Below are positions 33,806 to 41,587 of a stretch of 64,000 bases of DNA, piece after piece (positions within the stretch are counted from its first letter, which is position 1; every line of letters starts with the position of its first letter). Under the pieces are notes generated by a model, which had not been told where the DNA came from, searched no databases, and saw only the letters and a list, made by a program, of their open reading frames with translations. A program made the position numbers and the translations under genes. The stretch covers positions 1 to 64,000 of the forward strand of contig JAGARO010000013.1 in NCBI GenBank assembly GCA_017622215.1, written 5' to 3'. Source of the stretch: Clostridia bacterium. Its GTDB lineage: Bacteria > Bacillota > Clostridia > Monoglobales > Monoglobaceae.

Positions 33806-34738
33806 TTATTCCTCGCTTTGGTCTTTAATATCGTTTACATTATATGGTGTTGTCTGGTAGACAAAATAATTTAACCAGTTTGTGTAAAGGAGATTTGCAT
33901 GGGCTTTCCATGTGGCAAGTGGCTCCTTTGTGGCATCATCATCAGGAAAATAATTTTCAGGGATATCAGGATTTATTCCTGCGTTCATATCCCTTATATA
34001 TTCCTTTTTAAGTGTGTCGGCGTCATACTCTGAATGGCCTGTAATAAAGAACTGTCTGCCGTTCATTCCCGACACAATATATATTCCAGCCTCTTCCGAA
34101 GAGGACAGAATCTTAAGTTTTGGATTATTTTCAATCTCTTCTCTTAAAACTGTTGTATTTCTGGAATGTGGCACTAAAAATTCATCATCAAAGCCACGGA
34201 GAAGAATTGAATTTTTATAATCTGCTTTATGTTTATAAATACCAGACAGCTTTTTAGGAAGTCTGTACTTTTTCACTCCGTAGTGGTAATACAGACCTGC
34301 CTGCGCTCCCCAGCAAATATGGAATGTGCTTGTTACGTTATGCTTTGTCCACTCCATAATCTCGCAAATCTCTTCCCAATACTCAACCTCTTCAAATTCA
34401 AGAAGTTCAACAGGAGCACCTGTTATAATCATACCGTCAAATTTCTGGTCCTTGACATCATCAAAGGTTTTATAAAAGGCAAGTAAATGCTCCTTTGATG
34501 TGTTCTTGGATTCATAACTCTTGGTTCTTATAAACTCCATTTCAACCTGCAAAGGTGTATTTCCAAGCATTCTTGCAAGCTGGGTCTCTGTATCAATTTT
34601 AAGGGGCATCAGGTTAAGCACCAATATTTTAAGAGGTCTTATGTCCTGTGTAATAGCCCTTGTTTCAGTCATTACGAAAATATTTTCCTGTTCAAGCTGT
34701 TTTACCGCAGGCAATCCGTCCTTGATTTTAATAGGCAT
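33806..34738 (-). CDS. metA: Homoserine O-acetyltransferase (MetA type)
   Basis: MetA (310 aa) activates homoserine for methionine synthesis. The nucleophile is Cys142 in HICWGAQAG, and the His/Glu pair is in [11 protein letters not shown]. Residue 111 is Glu (GAPVELLEF). In characterised MetA proteins Glu here selects acetyl-CoA and Gly selects succinyl-CoA, so the product should be O-acetylhomoserine despite the family name succinyltransferase. This suits the next enzyme in the operon, MetY. It follows metY by 3 bp. Confidence 0.95.
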   Translation of the reverse strand: MPIKIKDGLPAVKQLEQENIFVMTETRAITQDIRPLKILVLNLMPLKIDTETQLARMLGNTPLQVEMEFIRTKSYESKNTSKEHLLAFYKTFDDVKDQKFDGMIITGAPVELLEFEEVEYWEEICEIMEWTKHNVTSTFHICWGAQAGLYYHYGVKKYRLPKKLSGIYKHKADYKNSILLRGFDDEFLVPHSRNTTVLREEIENNPKLKILSSSEEAGIYIVSGMNGRQFFITGHSEYDADTLKKEYIRDMNAGINPDIPENYFPDDDATKEPLATWKAHANLLYTNWLNYFVYQTTPYNVNDIKDQSEE

Positions 34739-34741
34739 AAA

Positions 34742-36013
34742 TTATACCTCCAATGCCTGTTTAATATCCTCAATAATATCTTCAGCATCCTCAAGTCCAC
34801 ATGAAAATCTTATTAAATCAGGTGAAACTCCGCAGGCAACAAGTTCATCATCGCTGAGCTGTCTGTGAGTTGCACTTGCAGGGTGGAGGCAACATGTCTT
34901 TGAATCTGCTACATGAGTTTCAATTGAAGCAAGTTTAAGATTCTTCATAAACTTTTCTGCTGCAGCTCTTCCGCCCTTTACGCCGAAGCTTACAACTCCG
35001 CAGGAACCGTTTGGAAGATACTTCTTAGCAAGTTCAAAGTCTTCGTCACCCTCTAATTCACAATACTTAACCCATGAAATCTTATCGTTATTTTCAAGGA
35101 ACCTTGCAACCTTCATTGCATTTTCACAATGTCTCTTCATTCTGAGAGAAAGACTTTCAAGTCCTAAGTTAATATAATAAGCGTTCTGCGGAGACTGGAT
35201 TGCACCAAAGTCTCTCATAAGCTGTGCTGTAGCTTTTGTAATAAAGGCACCCTCTAAACCAAAGCGTTCTGTATATGTTACGCCGTGGTAGCTTTCGTCA
35301 GGTGTGCAAAGTCCTGCAAATCTTTCAGGGTACTTTGTCCAGTCAAACTTACCTGAATCAACGATTGCACCGCCTACGCCTGAAGCGTGGCCGTCAATAT
35401 ACTTTGTTGTAGAATGTGTAACAATATCTGCGCCGAATTCAAATGGGCGACAGTTGATTGGTGTAGGGAATGTGTTATCAATAATAAGTGGAACTCCCAT
35501 TTCGTGAGCAACCTTGGCAAACTTTTCAATATCAAGCACCTTAAGTGCAGGGTTTGCAATTGTTTCACCGAAAACAGCCTTTGTATTAGGCTTAAAAGCA
35601 GCCCTGATTTCCTCTTCTGTTGCATCAGGGGAAACGAATGTAAAATCAATTCCCATCTTTCTCATTGTAACATTGAAAAGATTAAAAGTTCCGCCGTAAA
35701 TACTTGTTGATGAGATAACGTGGTCTCCGCAGGATGCAATATTAAAAATTGCAAAGAAGTTTGCAGCCTGACCTGATGATGTGAGCATTGCTGCTGTACC
35801 ACCTTCTAAGTCGCAAATTCTTGCGGCAACTAAATCGTTAGTTGGGTTCTGGAGTCTGGAATAGAAATAGCCTGACGCTTCAAGGTCAAAAAGCTTTCCC
35901 ATATCCTCAGAAGTATCATACTTAAATGTTGTACTCTGGTAAATCGGTATCTGTCTTGGCTCTCCATTCTTTGGACTATAGCCTGACTGTACGCACTTTG
36001 TATCAATTCTCAT
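34742..36013 (-). CDS. metY: O-acetylhomoserine sulfhydrylase
   Basis: MetY (423 aa) is a Cys/Met-metabolism PLP enzyme making homocysteine from O-acetylhomoserine and sulphide. The opening DTKCVQSGYSPKNGEPRQIP with YQSTTF is typical. The PLP lysine is in THSTTKYIDGHASGVGG, and SLRMKRHCENAM is a further family block. I use the ATG at 36013, which has GGAGGG 7 nt upstream; the longer open frame (to 36106) runs through the leader terminator. It is the first enzyme gene of the metY-metA-ilvE-vor operon. Confidence 0.95.
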   Translation of the reverse strand: MRIDTKCVQSGYSPKNGEPRQIPIYQSTTFKYDTSEDMGKLFDLEASGYFYSRLQNPTNDLVAARICDLEGGTAAMLTSSGQAANFFAIFNIASCGDHVISSTSIYGGTFNLFNVTMRKMGIDFTFVSPDATEEEIRAAFKPNTKAVFGETIANPALKVLDIEKFAKVAHEMGVPLIIDNTFPTPINCRPFEFGADIVTHSTTKYIDGHASGVGGAIVDSGKFDWTKYPERFAGLCTPDESYHGVTYTERFGLEGAFITKATAQLMRDFGAIQSPQNAYYINLGLESLSLRMKRHCENAMKVARFLENNDKISWVKYCELEGDEDFELAKKYLPNGSCGVVSFGVKGGRAAAEKFMKNLKLASIETHVADSKTCCLHPASATHRQLSDDELVACGVSPDLIRFSCGLEDAEDIIEDIKQALEV

Positions 36014-36060
36014 ATTTATCCCTCCGATATTTTTTAAAAATAATATTAACTGTTTTAATA

Positions 36061-36091
36061 AAAATAGGCTTACGACGCTATGCCGTAAGCC
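36061..36091 (-). terminator. Leader terminator ahead of metY
   Basis: Stem GGCTTACG/CGTAAGCC (36067-36074 with 36084-36091, loop of 9), followed on the minus strand by a T-rich tract. It lies 31 nt after the leader peptide stop and about 50 nt before metY, so metY expression requires readthrough. Confidence 0.85.
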
Positions 36092-36122
36092 CAATTTTGA
36101 ATACAAAAATCCAAAAATATGC

Positions 36123-36218
36123 TTATTTTACACGACAATCAGCGCTCTTATGCATTCCTTTCTTAAGTAGCATGACAGCGCACATCATATTCACGATAAA
36201 AAAAGCATTTGAAATCAT
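36123..36218 (-). CDS. Met-rich leader peptide or small membrane protein upstream of metY
   Basis: An ATG at 36218 opens a 31-codon frame ending TAA at 36123, with a strong GAGGT ribosome site 6 nt upstream and a consensus promoter about 25 nt ahead. The product contains five Met (positions 1, 11, 12, 16, 22) and two Cys (13, 28). A hydrophobic stretch covers about residues 5-18 (AFFIVNMMCAVMLL), and a basic tail follows with KKGMHK. It precedes a terminator and the methionine genes, so an attenuator peptide is likely. A membrane microprotein is the alternative. The codons around Met16 and Met22 can pair as an RNA hairpin (GCGCT with AGCGC, ATGC with GCAT). Confidence 0.7.
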   Translation of the reverse strand: MISNAFFIVNMMCAVMLLKKGMHKSADCRVK

Positions 36219-36248
36219 ATTCTTACCTCTTTTTGTAAATATGTAGAT

Positions 36249-36277
36249 ATTATATCACTAAAACCCTTATCTGTCAA
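36249..36277 (-). promoter_or_regulatory. Promoter of the leader peptide and metY operon
   Basis: On the minus strand TTGACA (36272-36277), 17 bp and TATAAT (36249-36254), both perfect consensus. The predicted start is near 36242. Confidence 0.9.
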
Positions 36278-36281
36278 CACT

Positions 36282-36311
36282 TTTTACGCTATTTTACGGC
36301 ATATTTTTACG
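36282..36311. repeat. Three TTTTACG repeats upstream of the metY promoter
   Basis: TTTTACG occurs at 36282-36288, 36292-36298 and 36305-36311, spaced 10 and 13 bp, just upstream of the -35 box. About one helical turn apart, they could be activator or repressor sites. They could also be chance in A/T-rich DNA. Confidence 0.35.
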
Positions 36312-36315
36312 ATTT

Positions 36316-37506
36316 TTATTTAGTTAATTTTGTTAAAACTTTACCAAGGATTTCTATACCTTTTTCTATTCTTTCATCATCCATTGTGGAGTAATTAAGT
36401 CTAAAAGAATTACAAGGTTTTTCCATATCAACCATAAATGTACTACCAGGTACAAAAACTACCTTTTCTTTCATACATTCCTTGGAAACATCGATTGAAT
36501 CAAAGCCCTCAGGAAGAGTGCACCAGATAAAAATTCCACCCTTTGGCTTTGTATATTTTACTGTGTCAGGGAAATGTTTATCCATTGCCTTAATCATTAC
36601 ATCACACTTATGTGCATATAACATTCTTGCCTTTTCGATATTTCCGTCAAGGTCAAAGTTTTCTATAAATTCATAAGCCATAAGCTGAGTAATCATTGGT
36701 GTATGAACATCGGAAACCTGCTTGGCTACAACCATTTTCCCGATAAGCTCCTTACAACCCATACAGAAACCTATTCTCATACCAGGTGCAAGTACCTTTG
36801 AGAATGAACCTGCGTATAAAACAATACCCTCTGTGTCAAAGGACTTGATTGTTGGCACTTTTTCTCCGTCAAAAGTAAGCTCACCATAAGGGTTATCCTC
36901 AATAATAATTATATTATTCTTAAGGGCAACCTCATAAAGCTTCTTTCTCTTCTCAAGGCTCATTGTATTGCCTGACGGATTCTGGAAAGTTGGGATTGTA
37001 TAGATAATTTTTACATTATCATTTTCGGCAATCTTCGATTCAAGCTCCTCAATATTCATTCCGTCTTCTTCCACTGAAACCCCAACAAGCTTTGCATTAA
37101 AGGAACGGAAACAGTTAAGTGCACCAATAAAGCTTGGCTCTTCAACTATTACAACATCTCCCTCATTAAGAAGACACTTTGAACAAAGCTCAATGCCCTG
37201 CTGTCCGCCTGAAACGATAATCAAATCATCGTTTTCTGTGCCGATATTTTCTCTGTTTCTAAGGCGGTTTTTGACTGCCTCACGAAGTGGCATATAACCC
37301 TCTGTAACACCGTACTGAAGGGATAAAACAGGGTTTTCAGCAAGATACTTTTCAGCTATTTTTGAAAGTTCAACATTTGGGAATGTATCAGGAGATGGGT
37401 TTCCGCCTGCTAAAGAAATATAAGACGGGTCTCCTGCAACCTTAAAGATTTCTCTTATTGCAGAGCCCTTTATTTTACTCATTTTCTCTGAAAAAGTGAT
37501 ATTCAT
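36316..37506 (-). CDS. PLP-dependent aminotransferase, class I (aromatic/2-aminoadipate type)
   Basis: A 396-residue fold type I aminotransferase of the group containing 2-aminoadipate and MocR-type aromatic aminotransferases, here without a DNA-binding domain. Landmarks are SLAGGNPSPDTFP, the YGVTEGYMPLRE block, VSGGQQGIEL, YTIPTFQNPSGNTMS, IEDNPYGEL and the PLP lysine in YAGSFSKVLAPGMRIGF. It ends the tyrosine T-box operon, and in that setting aromatic 2-oxoacids (4-hydroxyphenylpyruvate, phenylpyruvate, indolepyruvate) are the likely partners. This is inference from context. Confidence 0.9.
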   Translation of the reverse strand: MNITFSEKMSKIKGSAIREIFKVAGDPSYISLAGGNPSPDTFPNVELSKIAEKYLAENPVLSLQYGVTEGYMPLREAVKNRLRNRENIGTENDDLIIVSGGQQGIELCSKCLLNEGDVVIVEEPSFIGALNCFRSFNAKLVGVSVEEDGMNIEELESKIAENDNVKIIYTIPTFQNPSGNTMSLEKRKKLYEVALKNNIIIIEDNPYGELTFDGEKVPTIKSFDTEGIVLYAGSFSKVLAPGMRIGFCMGCKELIGKMVVAKQVSDVHTPMITQLMAYEFIENFDLDGNIEKARMLYAHKCDVMIKAMDKHFPDTVKYTKPKGGIFIWCTLPEGFDSIDVSKECMKEKVVFVPGSTFMVDMEKPCNSFRLNYSTMDDERIEKGIEILGKVLTKLTK

Positions 37507-37509
37507 ACT

Positions 37510-37947
37510 TTACTCCTTAATTCTGTAAACATCTGATGGCTTAACCATTTCAATATGGTTTTCTACAAACACCTTTTCTGCCTTTTCGTCATCATCTGTC
37601 TGGAATACCATAAGGGCTTTGCCTGACACCTGACCTACAAAGGCATACATATATTCTACGCTGATTTCTGCATCACCGAGAACCTTAAGTGCCTTTGAAA
37701 GTCCACCACATTCATCCTCAATAACAACAGCTAAAACCTCTGAAATTTTAGAGATTACACCCTGTTCCTTAAGTATTGCTCTTGCTTTATCTACATCATC
37801 AACAATAAGTCTTAAAATACCAAAATCTGTTGTATCAGCCAGGGATAAAGCACTGATATTTATTCCGTTTTTACTGATATCATCAATAATCTGTTCAAGT
37901 CGTCCGAATTTATTTTCTACGAAAATTGAAAGCTGTTTTATTCTCAT
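37510..37947 (-). CDS. ACT domain protein, amino acid-binding
   Basis: A 145-residue protein made of two ACT domains: the first begins KQLSIFVENKFGRLEQIID, the second VLAVVIEDECGGLSKALKVL. Stand-alone ACT pairs bind amino acids and regulate partner enzymes. The gene lies between paaK (ATG overlapping TAA) and the aminotransferase gene (3 bp). ACT proteins accompany phenylacetate-CoA ligase and IOR genes in many Clostridia. It may give feedback inhibition by aromatic amino acids, which is inference. Confidence 0.9.
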   Translation of the reverse strand: MRIKQLSIFVENKFGRLEQIIDDISKNGINISALSLADTTDFGILRLIVDDVDKARAILKEQGVISKISEVLAVVIEDECGGLSKALKVLGDAEISVEYMYAFVGQVSGKALMVFQTDDDEKAEKVFVENHIEMVKPSDVYRIKE

Positions 37948-39263
37948 TATTTGTTACCTCCAACTAAATTTCGTCTGTCTATAATTCTCTTTGCCTTGCC
38001 CTCGCTACGCTCAATTGACTTAGGGTTTACAAGCCTTACCTTTGGACCAATTCCAAGTGTTGAACGAAGCTCTGCTGTAATCTGTTTTTCAATCTTTTCA
38101 ATAGCCTTAACGCTATCTGCTAAAAGATTTTCACTCATTTCAACGTTGATTTCAAATACGTCAGTATTATTTTCTCTGTCAACGATAATCTGGTAGTTTG
38201 GTGTAACCTGATTCCCAACTTTAAGAAGCACTTCTTCAATCTGTGATGGGAATACATTTACACCTCTGATAATCATCATATCATCACTTCTGCCCTGTGG
38301 CTTATTCATTCTTATATGGGTTCTTCCGCACTTACAAGGCTCATAATTAAGTGAACAGATATCCCTTGTTCTGTATCTTATTACAGGGAAGCCCTCTTTT
38401 GTAATAGTTGTAAATACAAGTTCACCCTTTGAACCCTCAGGAAGTACCTCGCCTGTGTCAGGTTCAATGATTTCTGCAATAAAATTATCTTCGCAGATGT
38501 GCATGCCGCACTGGCATTCACATTCATAAGATACGCCCGGTCCTAAAATTTCAGAAAGTCCATAGATATCATAAGCCTTGATATTAAGCTTTCTTTCGAT
38601 TTCCTTACGCATTTCCTCTGTCCAAGGCTCTGCACCAAAAATACCTGCCTTGAGCTTGAGCTGGTCTAAAACGCCCATTTCTTCAGCTGCTTCAGCTAAA
38701 TAGAGAGCATAAGACGGGGTACAACAAAGAACTGTTGAACCGAAGTCAATCATTGTTTTAATCTGTCTTTGTGTATTTCCTGCAGAAATAGGAATTGCAG
38801 TTGCACCGATTTTTACTGCACCGTCATGAGCACCGAAACCGCCTGTGAAAAGTCCGAGACCGTAGGCTACATGAACAAAAGAATTTTCGTCTGCGCCCAC
38901 AGCTTTAAGCATTCTCGCAAAGCAATCTGCCCACATATCAAGGTCATTTTCTGTGTAACCAACTACAATCTGCTTACCTGTTGTGCCTGATGAGGCGTGA
39001 ACTCGTCTGATTTCACTCATTGGAACCGCAAAAAGACCGTAAGGATAGTAATCCCTTAAGTCATTTTTATATGAAAACGGAAGCTTTTTAAGGTCTTCTA
39101 CGCCCTGAACATCCTCAGGTTTTAAGCCTTTTTCGTCCATTCTGTTACGAAAAAGTTCTACATTTTCATACATTCTTTTAACCTGCCATTTAAGTCTTTC
39201 GCCCTGAAGTTTTACAAGTTCCTCTCTTGGCATGGTTTCAATATCTTTCTGCCACATTGACAT
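37947..39263 (-). CDS. paaK: Phenylacetate-CoA ligase
   Basis: A 438-residue adenylate-forming ligase that converts phenylacetate (or related aryl acids) to the CoA thioester with ATP. Family motifs: RVHASSGTTGKQIVVGYT (phosphate loop), LKAGIFGAEPWTEEMR, YDIYGLSEILGPG and the C-terminal RSDDMMIIRGVNVFPSQIE. I use the ATG at 39263, preceded by AGAAGGA; the open frame extends 39 bp upstream into iorB. Clustering with iorAB suggests that it feeds or receives aryl-acetyl-CoA of the indolepyruvate oxidoreductase. Confidence 0.95.
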   Translation of the reverse strand: MSMWQKDIETMPREELVKLQGERLKWQVKRMYENVELFRNRMDEKGLKPEDVQGVEDLKKLPFSYKNDLRDYYPYGLFAVPMSEIRRVHASSGTTGKQIVVGYTENDLDMWADCFARMLKAVGADENSFVHVAYGLGLFTGGFGAHDGAVKIGATAIPISAGNTQRQIKTMIDFGSTVLCCTPSYALYLAEAAEEMGVLDQLKLKAGIFGAEPWTEEMRKEIERKLNIKAYDIYGLSEILGPGVSYECECQCGMHICEDNFIAEIIEPDTGEVLPEGSKGELVFTTITKEGFPVIRYRTRDICSLNYEPCKCGRTHIRMNKPQGRSDDMMIIRGVNVFPSQIEEVLLKVGNQVTPNYQIIVDRENNTDVFEINVEMSENLLADSVKAIEKIEKQITAELRSTLGIGPKVRLVNPKSIERSEGKAKRIIDRRNLVGGNK

Positions 39264-39279
39264 ATTTTGTCCTTCTTTC

Positions 39280-39840
39280 TTATAAGTTATATCCCATTTC
39301 AAACGCCTTAAGGTTTACATCAAGGAATTTTTCAGGAACTGTTGTCTTAATTGTTTCAACCCATTTTTCATAGGCAATATCAGTATTTTTAGCCATTACA
39401 CCGATTAAAACTACGTTAACCGCCTTTGAGTTTCCTGCCTCTTTGGCAATATCCAAAGCTTCTACCTCTGTTAAATCAATATTTTCACGAAGTTTATCAC
39501 CGATATTTTCAGGATACTCTGTTGCACCGATTATAACAGGCATTGGATTTATCTTCTGGTTATTAACAATCATTTTTCCGCCTTTTTTAAGGAAAGGCAT
39601 TGCTCTGTATGCTTCAAGCATTTCAAAAGCGAGAATGATATCTGCCTCACCCTTATCAATTACAGGAGAGAAAACCTTATCACCAAATTTAACATAAGTT
39701 ACAACGGAGCCACCTCTCTGGCTCATTCCGTGTACTTCGGAAACTTTTACATCATAACCCTCGTTTATAACTGTATTACCTAAAATTCGGCTTGCAAGGA
39801 GGGTACCCTGTCCGCCTACGCCTACTATCATGATATTCAT
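39280..39840 (-). CDS. iorB: Indolepyruvate ferredoxin oxidoreductase, beta subunit
   Basis: IorB (186 aa) is the gamma-type subunit of the two-subunit arylpyruvate:ferredoxin oxidoreductase. The start MNIMIVGVGGQGTLLASRI is typical, with SEVHGMSQRGGSVVTYVKFG in the centre. The ATG at 39840 has AAGGAGG upstream, directly after the iorA stop; the longer open frame lies inside iorA. With IorA it interconverts arylpyruvate plus CoA with aryl-acetyl-CoA, CO2 and reduced ferredoxin. Confidence 0.95.
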   Translation of the reverse strand: MNIMIVGVGGQGTLLASRILGNTVINEGYDVKVSEVHGMSQRGGSVVTYVKFGDKVFSPVIDKGEADIILAFEMLEAYRAMPFLKKGGKMIVNNQKINPMPVIIGATEYPENIGDKLRENIDLTEVEALDIAKEAGNSKAVNVVLIGVMAKNTDIAYEKWVETIKTTVPEKFLDVNLKAFEMGYNL

Positions 39841-39841
39841 A

Positions 39842-41584
39842 TTAGTTTTCCTCCTTTGTGATTGCATCGAAAGGACATACATTTATACAAAGACCACAGC
39901 CGTTACACTGATTTAAGTCAATCTTAACGCCGTCGCCATCTGCTGAAATAGCAGGACATCCAAGCTTCATACACATCTTACACTTTTTACACTTATCTGT
40001 AATTGTGCAGTGGCCTGTGTATTTAACTGACTTTAAAAGCGCACATGGTCTCTGTGCGATAATTACGGAAGGTTCTTCTCTATTAACCTCTTCCTTAACT
40101 ACCTTTTCAAAATTCTTAACATCGAATGGGTCTGCAACTGTTATATGGTCAATTCCAACAGCCTTACAGAGTGCAATTAAGTCAACCTGCTTTGTAGATT
40201 CTTTTCTAATTGTCATTCCTGTTGTAGGGTTATCCTGATGGCCTGTCATACCTGTGATTGAGTTATCAAGAATAATTACAGTATTATTGCCCTTATTATA
40301 AACAATATCAACTAAACCTGTGATACCTGAATGCATAAAGGTTGAGTCGCCGATAACTGAAACAAGCTTCTTATTAAACTCACTTCCTCTTGCCTTTGCC
40401 ATACCGTGAGCTGCTGACACTGACGCGCCCATACAGATTGTTGTATCAACGGACTGGAGTGGGGCTACTGCGCCTAATGTATAACAACCGATATCCCCTG
40501 AAACAACAAGTCCAAGCTTTTTAAGTACATAGAATGTGCCTCTGTGCGGACAGCCTGCACACATTACAGGCGGTCTTATCGGAATATTTTCCTGAAGTTC
40601 TGCACATTCAGGTGCATCTTCGTTAAGTACAACCTTTTTAATCATTGACGGTGTATACTCTCCAAGTAAAGTAAACTTTTCCTTGCCAATTACATCTACG
40701 CCGATTGCTTTGCAGTGGTCTTCGATTACAGGGTCAAGTTCCTCAATTACATAAACCTTATCAAACTTCTCTGCAAAATCCTTTATAAGCTTTTCAGGGA
40801 GTGGATAAACCATTCCAAGCTTAAGATAAGACACCTTATCTCCTAAAGCTTCTTTAGAGTACATATAAGCAATACCGCTTGTAATTACACCGATTTTTGT
40901 ATCATTTATTTCTGTTTTATTAAAAGCATCTGTTTCAGCAAGAGCCTTAAGCTTTTCAATTCTTTCTTCAACTACAACGTGTCTTGCCTTTGCCATTGCA
41001 GGCATCATAACAAATTTTGGAATATTCTTTTCATAAGGCTTAACTTCCTTATTTTCCCTGTCCTTAAGCTCAACCAAACTCTGGGAATGGGAAACTCTTG
41101 TGGATAATCTTATAAACACAGGAGTGTCATATTCTTCAGACAAATCAAAAGCTTTTCTTGTAAACTCCTTACATTCCTCTGAATCTGACGGCTCAAGCAT
41201 TGCAATCTTTGAAGCCTTTGCATAATGTCTTGAATCCTGTTCGTTCTGTGAGGAATGCATACCAGGGTCGTCTGCTACGCAGAACACAAGACCGCCGTTT
41301 ACACCTGTATAACTTACTGTAAACACAGGGTCAGCCATAACATTAAGACCTACGTGCTTCATACAGCTCATAGCTCTTGCACCGCCGATTGAAGCACCGA
41401 TTGCAACTTCCGCTGCTACCTTTTCGTTTGGTGCCCACTCTGCATAAACTTCTTCTTTATCAAATTTAACTATTTCCTCTGTTATCTCTGTACTTGGTGT
41501 GCCAGGATATGAGGAGCATACTCTAACCCCTGCTTCATAAGCACCACGGGCTACAGCTGCGTTTCCAAGCAATAATTTCTTCAT
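39842..41584 (-). CDS. iorA: Indolepyruvate ferredoxin oxidoreductase, alpha subunit
   Basis: IorA (580 aa) fuses the alpha, TPP-binding and ferredoxin modules. The N-terminal LLGNAAVARGAYEAGVRV opens the pyrimidine domain. SVIGDSTFMHSGITGLVDIV is the TPP site, and two cluster motifs at the C-terminus, CKKCKMCMKLGCP and CNGCGLCINVCP, carry [4Fe-4S]. Preferred substrates in characterised enzymes are indolepyruvate, phenylpyruvate and 4-hydroxyphenylpyruvate. It follows the acyl-CoA ligase gene by 3 bp in the tyrosine T-box operon. Confidence 0.97.
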   Translation of the reverse strand: MKKLLLGNAAVARGAYEAGVRVCSSYPGTPSTEITEEIVKFDKEEVYAEWAPNEKVAAEVAIGASIGGARAMSCMKHVGLNVMADPVFTVSYTGVNGGLVFCVADDPGMHSSQNEQDSRHYAKASKIAMLEPSDSEECKEFTRKAFDLSEEYDTPVFIRLSTRVSHSQSLVELKDRENKEVKPYEKNIPKFVMMPAMAKARHVVVEERIEKLKALAETDAFNKTEINDTKIGVITSGIAYMYSKEALGDKVSYLKLGMVYPLPEKLIKDFAEKFDKVYVIEELDPVIEDHCKAIGVDVIGKEKFTLLGEYTPSMIKKVVLNEDAPECAELQENIPIRPPVMCAGCPHRGTFYVLKKLGLVVSGDIGCYTLGAVAPLQSVDTTICMGASVSAAHGMAKARGSEFNKKLVSVIGDSTFMHSGITGLVDIVYNKGNNTVIILDNSITGMTGHQDNPTTGMTIRKESTKQVDLIALCKAVGIDHITVADPFDVKNFEKVVKEEVNREEPSVIIAQRPCALLKSVKYTGHCTITDKCKKCKMCMKLGCPAISADGDGVKIDLNQCNGCGLCINVCPFDAITKEEN

Positions 41585-41587
41585 ATT

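Noticed and set aside
36014-36242. Possible SAM (S-box) riboswitch upstream of metY
   Set aside because: The conserved S-box core and kink-turn are not visible; the leader is occupied by the short frame and a single terminator.
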